Positions 42,301-51,666 are shown, counted from the stretch's first letter. The stretch is DNA of 64,000 bases from VRUE01 sp963702955 (GCA_963702955.1 OY969774.1:1922001-1986000), one strand, 5' to 3'. The notes: a model not told the origin generated them from the letters alone. Translations and numbers: made by a program.

Positions 42301-42673
42301 TGCGGTCGGGGCGACGGCGATCTTCGGCGTCGTCTTCGGCCTCTCGATCGACTACGCGGTGTTCCTGCTGGTGCGGATGCGCGAGCACTACGACCGCCAC
42401 GGCGACAACGAGGCGGCGATCGAGTTCGGCCTGCAGCGCACCGCGCGGGTGATCACCGGCGCAGCGGCGATCATGATGGCGGTCTTCATCGCCTTCGCCG
42501 GAGCGCCGATTGCGACGGTCAGCCAGCTCGGAGTCGGCCTCACCGTCGCCGTGCTGCTCGACGCGACGGTGGTGCGGATCGTCCTGCTGCCGGCGCTGAT
42601 GCTGCTGCTCGGCGACCGCGTCTGGTGGCTGCCGCGCCCGCTGGCGCGGGTGCTGCCGCGGCTTAACGTATGA
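39353..42673 (+). CDS. MMPL/RND-family transporter, copy 2
   Basis: 1106 residues with the same two-half topology as copy 1. Shared blocks: VEGKLSPTSLNIPGT, ALDRQGPELIRALRRDPAV, LALGVDYALLMVSRFREEL near 255, and LSIDYAVFLLVRMREHYDRH near 1000. The central helical domain (about 500-820) is longer, with an extra segment near 580-710 (TKLPQLIAPAREAEAQLKTA). The start is GTG 39353. It lies 186 bp upstream of the first MCE gene on the same strand, so the transporter may work with the MCE proteins. Confidence 0.9.
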   Translation: MRLRRSRGKHEGDSRDRSAGRGDALLRHPRRVLLAALLVLVALGALGVGVEGKLSPTSLNIPGTPSSQANELLQEHFGQSAPFVILLRGPAKALDRQGPELIRALRRDPAVTTLSPWDRGTVQRLRPSPRRAILIVDFHVGIDQAVNETVPKLNRTLEAEIQPPVRATQTGFATLSRAIQDDSISATRRGELIALPVLLLVLLLVFRSPVAAAIPLAFGAVTVLASRGLLSILTDWFSVDAFALVVCTMMGLALGVDYALLMVSRFREELASGAEPLEAARATRRSAGRTTVFAGSTLMLSMLVAFFVVPGSLLGSLAATLALVVALSVLAAVVVGPAVLTLLGPNIDRWRIGKPAASDGSSRLMALVGAALRRPAAAALAIGAIVLALAIPAVGLKTGPPSQTQLSHDDPTRKDFELIEREIGPGFDAPFVIVAAADKGTVTEPGRLRALSRWQHRIARQPGVQAVVGPGQVAKAVAPLREAGSLLATGAEAGPLAEFGRLGRNLGRAAAGVAQLRAGVAKASFGAGLLAEGSGRAEDGARAIAAGLGQATAGSTRAVAALQTFAHGTRRLAGAQHRAALGALNLKFGLQSLAPNLRHNALRRSRGQRKSLEHDAHTKLPQLIAPAREAEAQLKTALRQLEAMTVGKSDPAYAASLAAVRQAQAALTGVDPASGAPYAPEYAGLPAELEALQGRLTVDAEEAKIVTDWLVSGIDAIKKLYSGAKRLSEGLAKLEGAGKKLAHGSARLARAASQLGGGLARLEAGATALAGGISRLGGGAGALGQGLADGFRRSAPLQSGLRRASVQVVSNDAKLTRQARRLQRTTPGLFDSGYFVLSALDGARPAVRERAGEAIDLNGGGQAAAMLVISRYTFNSPGSIALDKRLAADATELGRETGLSTGVAGGAAQLNDYSRATRSRIPFVIAAIALATFLVLLLVLRALPLAAIAVGLNLATVAVAFGVLTLLFNLPEDWPLGGHSYVDAVGATAIFGVVFGLSIDYAVFLLVRMREHYDRHGDNEAAIEFGLQRTARVITGAAAIMMAVFIAFAGAPIATVSQLGVGLTVAVLLDATVVRIVLLPALMLLLGDRVWWLPRPLARVLPRLNV

Positions 42674-42859
42674 GCCGTATGCGGGGCGAAACGCATTGAC
42701 TTCGAGTTAAGTCAGGCACGGCCGCACGCGTGCCGAGTGACCGCTCGGATACGATTCGACGGCTTGTTCCCTCTTGACAGGAGGCGGGGGAACCGCAAGC
42801 AACGACCCGTGGCTGCCAATTCCTTAGGCGAGGAGAAAAGCCCGGCAAAAGCCCGGGGA

Positions 42860-44215
42860 ATGACCCCCGCCCGAATCGCCGCGATCGGCGGCCTCGCGAT
42901 CGTCGTCATCGCCCTCGGATACGTCATCTTCTTCAGCGGCAGCGGCGGCCACAAGTACAACCTCGTCTTCCAGAACGCGAGCCAGCTCGTGCCCGAAAAC
43001 CAGGTGCTGATCGGAGGCCATCCGGTCGGCTCGGTCGAAAGCATCGAACTGACCGAGAACAACCTCGCCAAGGTCACGGTCAGCGTCGAACAGGAGCTGC
43101 ACGAGGGGACCACGGCGACGATCCGCGCCACCGGCCTGGCCGGCGTCGCCAACCACTACGTCTCGATCAGCCCCGGCCCGAACAGCAGCCCGGCGCTCGA
43201 CGAAGGCGCCACGCTCGGCCTCGGCTCGACCACGACGCCGGTCGACCTCGACCAGTTCCTCAACACCTTCCCGACCCCGGTGCGGCGGGGCCTCGGCCAG
43301 TTCGTGCGCGGCAACGCGGCGATCTACTCGGGCCGCGCCGAGGACGCGAACCAGACCTTCAAGTACTTCGGCCCGGCCCTCAACCGCACCGGCGCCTTCC
43401 TGCACGAACTGAACGCCGACCAGGCGCTGTTGCGGCGCTTCGTGGTCAGCTCCAGCGAGCTCACCACCACCGTCGCCCAGCGCGGCAGCCAGCTCTCCAG
43501 CGCGGTCTCCAACGCCAGCACCGCCTTCGGCGCGATCGCCCGCCAGAACACCGCCTTCGACCGGACCCTGCGGCTGCTGCCGCCGGTCTTCCGGCAGAGC
43601 AACACGACCTTCGTCAACCTTCGCGCCGCGCTCGACGACGTCGAACCGCTGTTCGAAACGGCGAAGCCGGCGACGAAGAACCTGGCGCCTTTCCTGGCCG
43701 AACTGCGCCCGGTGCTCTCCAAGGCCGTGCCGGTGTTCAAGAACCTGCGGCTCAGCGTCGCCCGCAAGGGCTTCGCCAACGACAGCGCCGAACTGCTCGC
43801 CGCCCTGCCGGCTGTCGAACAGCGCGCCGGCAGGGCCTTCCCCCACGCCGAGGAAGCGACCGCCGCCTTCCAGCCGAACCTCAACTTCGCCCGCGCCTAC
43901 ACCCCCGACATCTTCAACGGCTTCGGCAAGCTCGGCCAGATCACCGGCTACTACGACGCCAACGGCCACTACGCCCGCGTCCAGTTCAGCGACCTCAACA
44001 TCTTCAAGGACAACGGGGGCAAGCTCGAAGCGATCCCGCCGAGCCGGCAGTTCGAAGCGTTCGGCGGATCCGCCGGCGTCAGGAAGTCCTGCCCCGGCGG
44101 CGGGACCCAGTCCGCTCCCGACGGCTCCAATCCGTTCACCGAACCGCCCTTCGCCGGCTCCGGCGTCCACCCGTCCACCGAATGCGACCCGGCCGCAGCG
44201 CCACCCGGACCATGA
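42860..44215 (+). CDS. MCE-family protein 1 of 6
   Basis: 451 residues from ATG 42860; in-frame GTGs at 42809 and 42737 would give longer forms. One N-terminal membrane helix (about 5-25), then the MCE domain (about 30-115: YNLVFQNASQLVPENQVLIGG, VGSVESIEL, ATGLAGVANHYVSISPGP), then a long helical region (about 140-350) and a tail ending HPSTECDPAAAPPGP. MCE proteins bind and shuttle lipids across the envelope. The stop overlaps the next start by 4 bp. Confidence 0.88.
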   Translation: MTPARIAAIGGLAIVVIALGYVIFFSGSGGHKYNLVFQNASQLVPENQVLIGGHPVGSVESIELTENNLAKVTVSVEQELHEGTTATIRATGLAGVANHYVSISPGPNSSPALDEGATLGLGSTTTPVDLDQFLNTFPTPVRRGLGQFVRGNAAIYSGRAEDANQTFKYFGPALNRTGAFLHELNADQALLRRFVVSSSELTTTVAQRGSQLSSAVSNASTAFGAIARQNTAFDRTLRLLPPVFRQSNTTFVNLRAALDDVEPLFETAKPATKNLAPFLAELRPVLSKAVPVFKNLRLSVARKGFANDSAELLAALPAVEQRAGRAFPHAEEATAAFQPNLNFARAYTPDIFNGFGKLGQITGYYDANGHYARVQFSDLNIFKDNGGKLEAIPPSRQFEAFGGSAGVRKSCPGGGTQSAPDGSNPFTEPPFAGSGVHPSTECDPAAAPPGP

Positions 44216-45732
44216 GGAAACTGCTGATCGCAGCCGGGCTGATCGCGGCGGTCGTCGTGGTCGTGATCCTGCTCGCCGGCGGTGCCGGCGGCGGGGGCTA
44301 CGTCGTCCGCGCGATCTTCGACAACGGCTCCTTCATGGTCAAGGGCGAGCTGGTGCGGGTGGCCGGCGCCAACGTCGGCGAAATCGAATCGGTCGGCGTG
44401 ACGCAGCCGGGCGAGGTCGACAGCTACAAGGACGGCAAGCCACAGGCGGTCCCCGGCAAAGCGGTGATCGCGATGAAGATCGAAGACCCCGGCTTCCAGG
44501 ACTTCCGCCGCGACGCCAGCTGCCTGATCCGCCCGCAGTCGCTGATCGGCGAGAAGTTCGTCGACTGCAACCCGACGTTGCCGCGGGCGCCGGGGTCGAA
44601 GCCGCCGCCGGAACTGGAAGAGATCCCCGCCGGAGAACCGGGCGCAGGCCAGTTCCTGCTGCCGCTGGAGAACAACAGCACCAGCGTCGACCCGGACCTG
44701 ATCAACAACATCCAGCAGCTTCCCTACGCGCAGCGCTTCCGCCTGATCCTCAACGAACTCGGCGCCGGCTTCGCCGGCAACGGCGAAAACATCGAAGAAG
44801 TCGTCAAGCGGGCCAACCCGGTGCTGCGCGACACCGACCGCCTCTTCGGGGTCCTCTCGGCCCAGCGCGACCAGCTCGCCCAGCTCGCCGCCGACTCCGA
44901 ACAGATCCTCGGCCCGCTGTCGCGCCAGCGCTCGAGCGTCGCCGGCTTCTTCACCAACGCCGGCGCCGCCGCCCAGGCCAGCTCCGAACGCGGCGCCGCG
45001 CTGGAAGCCTCGCTGCGCAAGTTCCCCACCTTCCTGCGCGAGCTGCGGCAGACGATGGGCAGCCTCGAAGGCTTCTCCAACGCCGCCGCGCCGGTCTTCT
45101 CCGACCTCGGCAAGGCGGCGCCGTCGCTGACCAGCGCGACCCGGGCGCTGACCCCGTTCTCCGCCGCCTCGACCGTCTCGCTGAAGTCGCTCGGGGCGAC
45201 CGGCGAAGTCGCCGGGCCGAAGCTGCGCGCAGCCGACCCGATCGTCCGCAAGGCGAGCGAACTGGCCATCTCCGGCGCCGAGCCGACCACCGAACTGGCG
45301 AAGTTCCTGGTCAGCACCGAGAAGACCAAGGGTTTCCAGGGCCTCTCCGAACTGATCTACAACAGCGCCGGCGCCAACAACGAATTCGATCAGTACGGTC
45401 ACTTCGGCCGCGCGGTCGTGGCGCTGACCAACTGCATCGACTACGTGGTCGCGCCGACCAGCGGCTGCTCGGCGAACTTCAACGGGCCCGAAAGCGGCGA
45501 AGGGAAGGCCTCGGCCTTCAGCAGCAGCGCGTTCCTGAGGCGCGTGCAGAGGATGCAGGAACGCCTGGCCGGCGGCACGTCCCCTCCGGTGAGCGCGTCG
45601 TCCTCCTCGCCCGAACCGCCCGCGGCGCCCGAGCCGGCGGCGCCTTCGCTCGGCGAAAGCAGGCAGCTCGGCGCCGCGGCTAAACCGGCGAGCCCGCGGC
45701 GGGCCCTCCTCGACTACCTCCTGGCGCCATGA
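44212..45732 (+). CDS. MCE-family protein 2 of 6
   Basis: 506 residues. Membrane helix 3-24, MCE domain about 30-150 (VRAIFDNGSFMVKGELVRVAG, VGEIESVGV, QSLIGEKFVDCNPTLP). It has a longer loop with PGSKPPPELEEIPAGEPG, then a helical barrel region and a Ser/Pro/Ala-rich end (SSSSPEPPAAPEPAAPS). Two Cys in CIDYVVAPTSGC may bond. ATGA overlaps at both ends show coupling. Confidence 0.9.
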   Translation: MRKLLIAAGLIAAVVVVVILLAGGAGGGGYVVRAIFDNGSFMVKGELVRVAGANVGEIESVGVTQPGEVDSYKDGKPQAVPGKAVIAMKIEDPGFQDFRRDASCLIRPQSLIGEKFVDCNPTLPRAPGSKPPPELEEIPAGEPGAGQFLLPLENNSTSVDPDLINNIQQLPYAQRFRLILNELGAGFAGNGENIEEVVKRANPVLRDTDRLFGVLSAQRDQLAQLAADSEQILGPLSRQRSSVAGFFTNAGAAAQASSERGAALEASLRKFPTFLRELRQTMGSLEGFSNAAAPVFSDLGKAAPSLTSATRALTPFSAASTVSLKSLGATGEVAGPKLRAADPIVRKASELAISGAEPTTELAKFLVSTEKTKGFQGLSELIYNSAGANNEFDQYGHFGRAVVALTNCIDYVVAPTSGCSANFNGPESGEGKASAFSSSAFLRRVQRMQERLAGGTSPPVSASSSSPEPPAAPEPAAPSLGESRQLGAAAKPASPRRALLDYLLAP

Positions 45733-47138
45733 GGAACCGCGGCGGCATACAGGGGGTGGCGGGCAGCCCGGCGATCGTCGGCGCGGTCACGGTGCTGGTC
45801 GTGATCGTCGCCGTCTTCCTCGCCTACAACGCCAACAACGGCCTGCCATTCGTCTCCACCTACGACCTCCAGGCGCGGGTGCCGAACGCCGACGCGCTGG
45901 TCAAAGGCAACGAGGTGCGGATCGGCGGCTCGCGGATCGGCATCGTCTCCTCAGTCAAGCCGGTGCAGACCGGCAACGGCGGCGTCGCGGCGGAACTCGA
46001 GCTGCACCTCGACAAGAGCGCCGAACCGATCCCCGCCGACTCGACGATGATCATCCGCCCGAAATCGCCGCTCGGCCTGAAGTACCTGCAGATCGTCCCC
46101 GGCAACTCGTCCAAGGGGCTGCAGGCCGGCGCAACGATTCCGCTCTCCGCCGCGCGGCCCGAACCGGTCGACATCGACCAGTTCTTCGACATGTTCAACG
46201 AACCGACGCGGAAGGCGATCCAGCGCAACCAGGCGGGCTTCGGCAACGCTCTCGCCGGCCGTGGCGCGCAGCTCAACGCGGCCTTCGGCTCGCTGCGCGA
46301 ACTGGTCGAACACGGGCAGCCGGTGCTGCGGACGATCGTCGCCCCCGGCACCAGGTTCGGCGAATTCTGGCGGGCGCTGGAGGAACTCTCGGCGACGGTG
46401 GCGCCGGTCGCCGAGACGCAGGCGAGCATGTTCGTCGCCCTCGACCGCACCTTCGCCGCCTTCGCCCGCGTCTCGCGGCCGTTCATCCAGGAAACGATCA
46501 GCAAAGGGCCGCCGACCCTCGACGCGGTCAACGCCGACCTGCCGCAGCTGCGCCCCTTCTTCGACGACTCGGCCCGCTTCTTCACCGCGCTGAAGCCGGG
46601 GGCGAAGGCGCTGCGCGAAACCTCGCCGACGATCGACGCCGCGCTGCGCGCCGGCATCCCCGCCCTCAACCGCACGCCGGCGCTCTACGCCCAGCTGACG
46701 CCGACCGCGGAAGCGCTGCTCGCCTTCCAGGAAGCGCCGGGGGTCTTCAACGGCCTCGACCTGCTGATCGACACCAACAACGTGCTCGACCCGGCGATCA
46801 AGTTCATCGCCCCGGCGCAGACCAGCTGCAACTACCTCACCCTCACCTTCCGCAACCTGGCCAGTGCCTTCAGCGAACACAACGCGACCGCCAACTGGCT
46901 GGGAGCGATCGGGTTCGAGCCACCGGACGGGCCGAACGCCGAGGGCGCGCCCGCCTCGGCCCCTGCCAACGGTCCCGGGGTCAAGAACCACCTCCACTTC
47001 AACCCCTACCCGAACACCGCCGCCCCCGGCCAGAGCCGCGGCTGCGAAGCCGGCAACGAGCGCTACGCGGTCGGCAAGACCGTGATCGGACCGGCGCCGG
47101 AAACCTATTCCAAGACGACCAAGCACGAATCGGAATGA
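45729..47138 (+). CDS. MCE-family protein 3 of 6
   Basis: 469 residues. Membrane helix about 15-36, MCE domain about 40-135 (LQARVPNADALVKGNEVRIGG, IGIVSSV, PKSPLGLKYLQIVPG), the EPVDIDQFFDMFNEPTR hinge common to the set, then the helical region. The tail has CNYLTLTFRNLASAF, a block typical of actinobacterial Mce proteins. It overlaps both neighbours by 4 bp. Confidence 0.9.
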   Translation: MRNRGGIQGVAGSPAIVGAVTVLVVIVAVFLAYNANNGLPFVSTYDLQARVPNADALVKGNEVRIGGSRIGIVSSVKPVQTGNGGVAAELELHLDKSAEPIPADSTMIIRPKSPLGLKYLQIVPGNSSKGLQAGATIPLSAARPEPVDIDQFFDMFNEPTRKAIQRNQAGFGNALAGRGAQLNAAFGSLRELVEHGQPVLRTIVAPGTRFGEFWRALEELSATVAPVAETQASMFVALDRTFAAFARVSRPFIQETISKGPPTLDAVNADLPQLRPFFDDSARFFTALKPGAKALRETSPTIDAALRAGIPALNRTPALYAQLTPTAEALLAFQEAPGVFNGLDLLIDTNNVLDPAIKFIAPAQTSCNYLTLTFRNLASAFSEHNATANWLGAIGFEPPDGPNAEGAPASAPANGPGVKNHLHFNPYPNTAAPGQSRGCEAGNERYAVGKTVIGPAPETYSKTTKHESE

Positions 47139-48634
47139 GCCGCCTTCCCGAGCGAGACATCAGGGCCCAGACGGCCGGCGGCCGCTTCAAGTGGCGGCCC
47201 GGCAACGCGGCGATCGCGGTGATCTTCATCCTCGTCTTCACCGTCGGCCCCTACCTGGCGTTCACCGGCCACGTCCCCTTCACCGGCTACGGCTACACGC
47301 TGAAGGCGACCTTCTCCAACGCGGCCAACATCTCGGCCAACTCGCCGGTGCGGATCGCCGGCGTCAACGTCGGCAAAGTGATCGAAACCGAAGGCGACGG
47401 CGACGCCACCACGGTCACCTTCACGGTCGAAGGCAAGGGCCGCCCGATCCACGAAGACGCCTTTGCCGAGATCCGGCCGCGGATCTTCCTCGAGGGCAAC
47501 TTCTTCGTCAACCTCGACCCCGGCAGCCCGAGTGCGCCGGAACTGGGAAGCGGCGGCACGATCCCGGTCAGCCACACCTCGACCGGGGTGCAGCTCGACC
47601 AGATCCTCAGCTCCCTGCAGTCGCCCGTGCGGGCCGACCTCAGCCGCCTGCTGGAGAGCTACGGCGAAGCGCTGACCCACAAGCCGACCGCGGCCGAAGA
47701 CGCCACCCAGCTTCCCGAGGTGAAAGGCAAGAGCGGCGCCGAAGGGCTCAACGGCGCCTTCAAGTACGGCGGCCCGGCCGGCCGCTACAGCGCCCAGGTG
47801 ACCAACGCCTTCCTCGGCACCAGCCCCGGCGACCTCTCGCGCCTGGTCGCGAGCGCCGGCCGCACCTTCGGCGCCCTCGCCCGCCACGAGGCCGACCTCG
47901 AAGGCCTGATCGTCAACTTCGACACCTTCACCGGCGCCCTCGCGACCCAGTCGGCGAACCTCTCGACGACCGTCCACCGCCTGGCGCCGACGCTGCAGAC
48001 GGCCCGCCGCTCGCTGGTCAGCCTCAACGCGACGCTGCCGCCCCTGCGCGCCTACGCGATCGAGCTGCGCCCGGCGATCGCCGAACTGCCGGGACTGATC
48101 GCCGCCGGGAAACCGTGGCTGGCGCAGGCGCGGCCGCTGCTCTCCGGCAAAGAGGCCGGCGGCGTCGCCCGGCTGCTGGCAGAAGCGACCCCGGGCCTGG
48201 CCGGCGCCGCCCAGGCCGGCAAGGCGAACACGCTGCCGCAGATCAACCGGATCAGCCTCTGCACCAGCAGGGTCTTCGTGCCGACCGGCAACCAGACGAT
48301 CGCCGATCGCTTCAGCACCGGCGGGCCCAACTACCGCGAGTTCTTCTACGCGCTGGCGAACTTCGCCGGCTCGATCCAGAACTTCGACGGCAACGGCAAC
48401 TACCTGCGGGTGATGCCGAACGCCGGCAACCTGCTGCTGCACCTCGAAAACCCGCAGGGCCAGTTCTCCGTCAACAAACAGGAGTGGAGCCATTCCGCCA
48501 CCCTGCCGCTCGGCGTGCAACCGCAGCTCGGCGGGCGCCCACCGAGCAAGCCGGAAGTGCGCTGCGACAGCAACCCCGTCCCCGACGTCAACGGCGCGCT
48601 CGGCCAGGTCGGCCCGCCCGCACTGACCCCATGA
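47135..48634 (+). CDS. MCE-family protein 4 of 6
   Basis: 499 residues. Basic cytoplasmic N-terminus, membrane helix about 24-45, MCE domain about 50-150 (LKATFSNAANISANSPVRIAG, VGKVIETEG, RPRIFLEGNFFVNLDPGSPS), GVQLDQILSSLQSPVRADL, then a helical region and CTSRVFVPTGNQTIADRF. It overlaps both neighbours by 4 bp. Confidence 0.9.
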   Translation: MSRLPERDIRAQTAGGRFKWRPGNAAIAVIFILVFTVGPYLAFTGHVPFTGYGYTLKATFSNAANISANSPVRIAGVNVGKVIETEGDGDATTVTFTVEGKGRPIHEDAFAEIRPRIFLEGNFFVNLDPGSPSAPELGSGGTIPVSHTSTGVQLDQILSSLQSPVRADLSRLLESYGEALTHKPTAAEDATQLPEVKGKSGAEGLNGAFKYGGPAGRYSAQVTNAFLGTSPGDLSRLVASAGRTFGALARHEADLEGLIVNFDTFTGALATQSANLSTTVHRLAPTLQTARRSLVSLNATLPPLRAYAIELRPAIAELPGLIAAGKPWLAQARPLLSGKEAGGVARLLAEATPGLAGAAQAGKANTLPQINRISLCTSRVFVPTGNQTIADRFSTGGPNYREFFYALANFAGSIQNFDGNGNYLRVMPNAGNLLLHLENPQGQFSVNKQEWSHSATLPLGVQPQLGGRPPSKPEVRCDSNPVPDVNGALGQVGPPALTP

Positions 48635-50037
48635 GCGAGCAGACCCCGAAGACGAGCCGCTTCCGGCACTTCCGCGCCTCGCTCGCGCGCCAGGCACGCG
48701 GTCGCGGCAAAGACACGATCGCGATCGCCGTGCTGACCGCGATCGCGATCGTCATGACCCTCTGGATCTTCACCCAGCAGAAAGCCTCGCTGCCGTCCTG
48801 GGCGCCGTTCGTCGGCGAAGACTTCGTCCACCTCAGCGCCGACTTCAGCAACGCCCAGGCGGTCACTCCCGGCCAGGGCCAGGCGGTGGTGATCGCCGGC
48901 ATCCAGGTCGGCAAGATCTCCTCGGTCGACCTCGAAGACGGCCACGCTGTGATCGGGATGGACGTCGAACCGAAGTACCTCGACCTGATCCACTCCAACG
49001 CGACCCTGCTGCTGCGGCCGAAAACCAACCTCAACGACATGGTGGTGGAGATCAGCCCCGGCAGCGGCAAGGGCCACGTCGAAGCGGACCACAACTTCCC
49101 GCTCTCCCAGACCGAACCGAGCATCCCCTTCGAAGCCTTCCTCTCGACCCTCGACGCCGATACCCAGCAGTACCTGCAGCTGCTCCTCGCCGGCGGCGCG
49201 CAGGGAATCGGCGGTCGCGGCCGGCAGCTCTCGGGCGCCTTGCGGCGCCTCCAGCCCTTCTCCCACTACATCGCCAAGCTCAACGAGGCGGTCGCCGGGC
49301 GCCGTGTCGCGCTGGCCCGGGTGATCCACGACTTCGGCCTGCTGACCGAGGAACTGGGCAGGCACGATCGCGACCTCGAACGCTTCGTCAGCTCCTCCAA
49401 GGACGCGCTCGGCAACTTCGCCAACCAGCAGCGCTCGATCCAGGAATCGCTGGTCGAGTTCCCCTCGACGTTGACCGCGCTGCGCTCGGCGCTGGCCAGC
49501 TCCGAGCGCTTCACCACCGTCGCCCGGCCGGCGCTGACCGCGCTGATTCCGCAGGCGCAGGCGCTCGGCCCCGCCTTCAAGGCCAACGAGCGCTTCTTCA
49601 AGCAGACCACGGCTCCGATCCGCGACCAGATCCGCCCCTTCACCCGCCAGGTCCGCCCGGTGCTCGTCCACACCAACGAAGGGGCCTCCGACCTGAAGAC
49701 GACCGTGAACAGCTTCGGCAACGCGCTCGGCGGCTTCAACAGCTTCCTCAACGAACTCGCCTACAAGCCGAAGGGATCGCGGCAGAGCCTGCTCTTCTAC
49801 CTGCCCTGGCTGAACCACGATCTCAACGCCAGCTTCAACCTCACCGACGGCGGCGGGCCGGTCTTCCGCAGCCAGGCTCTGCTTTCCTGCAACGGCGCCT
49901 TCCTCGCCCAGTCGGTGACGCAGCTGAAGCCGTTCCTGGAGACCGTGATCCAGGGCGTGCGCCTGCCGACCCCGTCCGAACTGCCGCCGATCCCCGAAGA
50001 CCCCCACAACCCAGGCATCAGCTGCGGTCCGAAATGA
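48631..50037 (+). CDS. MCE-family protein 5 of 6
   Basis: 468 residues. Basic N-terminus, membrane helix about 30-47, MCE domain about 62-160 (LSADFSNAQAVTPGQGQAVVI, IQVGKISSVDLEDG, LRPKTNLNDMVVEISPGSGK), SIPFEAFLSTLDADTQQYLQ, a helical region, and a C-terminal CNGAFLAQSVTQLKPFLE with a final Cys. It is in the same coupled operon. Confidence 0.9.
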   Translation: MSEQTPKTSRFRHFRASLARQARGRGKDTIAIAVLTAIAIVMTLWIFTQQKASLPSWAPFVGEDFVHLSADFSNAQAVTPGQGQAVVIAGIQVGKISSVDLEDGHAVIGMDVEPKYLDLIHSNATLLLRPKTNLNDMVVEISPGSGKGHVEADHNFPLSQTEPSIPFEAFLSTLDADTQQYLQLLLAGGAQGIGGRGRQLSGALRRLQPFSHYIAKLNEAVAGRRVALARVIHDFGLLTEELGRHDRDLERFVSSSKDALGNFANQQRSIQESLVEFPSTLTALRSALASSERFTTVARPALTALIPQAQALGPAFKANERFFKQTTAPIRDQIRPFTRQVRPVLVHTNEGASDLKTTVNSFGNALGGFNSFLNELAYKPKGSRQSLLFYLPWLNHDLNASFNLTDGGGPVFRSQALLSCNGAFLAQSVTQLKPFLETVIQGVRLPTPSELPPIPEDPHNPGISCGPK

Positions 50038-51575
50038 GCAAGCAAGCCCCCAGCACCGCGCAGCTCCTGGTCATCGTCGGCTTCGCGCTGTCGTGCTTCG
50101 GGATCCTGCTCTTCCTCTGGATCACCTTCGGCGGGCCGACCCCGTTCAAGGCGAAGACCTACCAGATCGAGGTGCCGTTCAACGAGGCGACCCAGCTCGC
50201 CGAACAGTCCGACGTGCGGATCTCCGGCGTCTCGGTCGGCAAGGTCCAGTCGATCGAAGAGTCGCCCGACGGCCGGCGGGCGCAGGCGACGGTCAACATC
50301 GAAGACCGCTACGCGCCGATCCCGAAGGGCACCCGAGCGATCCTCCGCACCAAGACGCTGCTCGGCGAGACCTACGTCGAACTCACGCCCGGCAACTCGC
50401 AGGGGCCGAAGTTGCACGACGGCGACGCCCTGCCGGTCGCCCAGGTGGCCGAATCGGTCCAGCTCGACGAGATCTTCCGCACCTTCGACACCCGCACCCG
50501 CTCGGCCTTCCAGGAATGGCTGCAGGAATCGGCGCTGGCGATCGAGGGCCGGGGTCAGAGCCTCTCCACCGCCTTCGCCGAGCTCGACCCGACCTTCTCC
50601 GAATTCGATCAGCTCTTCCGCGTCCTCGACACGCAGCGGCTCGCGGTCAAGCAGCTGTTCCGCAACGGCGCCACCACCTTTCGCGCCCTGCGCGGGCGCG
50701 AAGGGCAGCTCGCCGACCTGATCCGCAATTCCAACGCGGTCTTCCAGACGACGGCGAAGCGCGACCGCGACATCGAAGCGCTGTTCCGCGCCTTCCCGAC
50801 CTTCGAGGACGAGTCAAGGCTGACCCTCGACCGGCTGAGGGAATTCTCGGTCAACTCCGATCCGGTGGTGCGTCAGCTGGTGCCGGCGGCCGAACAGCTC
50901 TCGCCGACCCTGGTCGCCTTCTCCCGCCTGGCGCCGCAGGCGAAGGGCTTCTTCGAAGGGCTCGAACCGGTGATCGACCGCGCGCCGACCGGCTTCCCCG
51001 CCCTGCGCAGGCTGTTCCGCGACCAGTTCCCGCCGCTGCTGCGCTCGCTCGACCCCTTCCTGCGCAACCTCAACCCGATCCTCACCGGCCTCGGCCTCTA
51101 CAAGCACGAGATCACCTCGGTGATGGCCAACGTCGCCGCCGCCTCGAACGCGGTGCACCTCAGCGCAACCGGCGAACAGAGCAACGTTCTGCGAGCCCTC
51201 GGTCCGTTCGGCCCGGAATCGCTGGCGACCTTCTCACGCCGCCTGACCACGAACCGCAACAGCGCCTACAGCCCGCCGCTCTCGGCCAAGCGCCTGGCCG
51301 AAGGCCTGCTCAACTTCAGCACCGGCCAGTGCAGCGCCGGGATCACCGCCATGCTCCCCTCCAACGCGCCGAACGAATCCGCCTTCAACCAGCGGGTCGG
51401 CGGCGACGTCAAAAAAGCGACGGAATTCTTCGAACGGCTGAAGCACTACGCCTACGGCGACCAGCAGAACTCCGCCACGATCCCGGCCCCGGGCTGCAGC
51501 TCGCAGGCGCCGCTGGAACCGATCGACGGGACCGGCCCGGCGACGCTCTACCAGCACACCTTCGAACAGCCCTGA
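50034..51575 (+). CDS. MCE-family protein 6 of 6
   Basis: 513 residues. Membrane helix about 11-31, MCE domain about 40-140 (IEVPFNEATQLAEQSDVRISG, VGKVQSIEESPDG, RTKTLLGETYVELTPGNSQG), ESVQLDEIFRTFDTRTRSAF, a helical region and a tail with CSAGITAMLPSNAPNE and CSSQAPLEPIDG. It is the last gene of the set; a strong hairpin follows 16 bp after the stop. Six MCE genes equal the mceA-F set of mycobacteria, but no yrbE genes precede them. Confidence 0.9.
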   Translation: MSKQAPSTAQLLVIVGFALSCFGILLFLWITFGGPTPFKAKTYQIEVPFNEATQLAEQSDVRISGVSVGKVQSIEESPDGRRAQATVNIEDRYAPIPKGTRAILRTKTLLGETYVELTPGNSQGPKLHDGDALPVAQVAESVQLDEIFRTFDTRTRSAFQEWLQESALAIEGRGQSLSTAFAELDPTFSEFDQLFRVLDTQRLAVKQLFRNGATTFRALRGREGQLADLIRNSNAVFQTTAKRDRDIEALFRAFPTFEDESRLTLDRLREFSVNSDPVVRQLVPAAEQLSPTLVAFSRLAPQAKGFFEGLEPVIDRAPTGFPALRRLFRDQFPPLLRSLDPFLRNLNPILTGLGLYKHEITSVMANVAAASNAVHLSATGEQSNVLRALGPFGPESLATFSRRLTTNRNSAYSPPLSAKRLAEGLLNFSTGQCSAGITAMLPSNAPNESAFNQRVGGDVKKATEFFERLKHYAYGDQQNSATIPAPGCSSQAPLEPIDGTGPATLYQHTFEQP

Positions 51576-51591
51576 CCGATAGTTCCGGAAT

Positions 51592-51623
51592 GCAAAGGGG
51601 CGGCCCGGAGGCCGCCCCTTTGC
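51592..51623. terminator. Terminator-like hairpin after the MCE operon
   Basis: Perfect 14-bp arms GCAAAGGGGCGGCC / GGCCGCCCCTTTGC (51592-51605, 51610-51623) with loop CGGA. It is 16 bp after the MCE stop and 43 bp before the convergent secreted gene's stop, so it may serve both. There is no T-run beyond the stem. Confidence 0.8.
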
Positions 51624-51666
51624 GCTATCGACTCGCCTCGGATCGAGGCGATCGTCTGTGCTGCTG

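Noticed and set aside
39420..42400. Minus-strand 1035-residue open frame under MMPL copy 2
   Set aside because: Arg/Gly/Asp-rich shadow of the MMPL coding strand; no domain and the same pattern occurs under MMPL copy 1.
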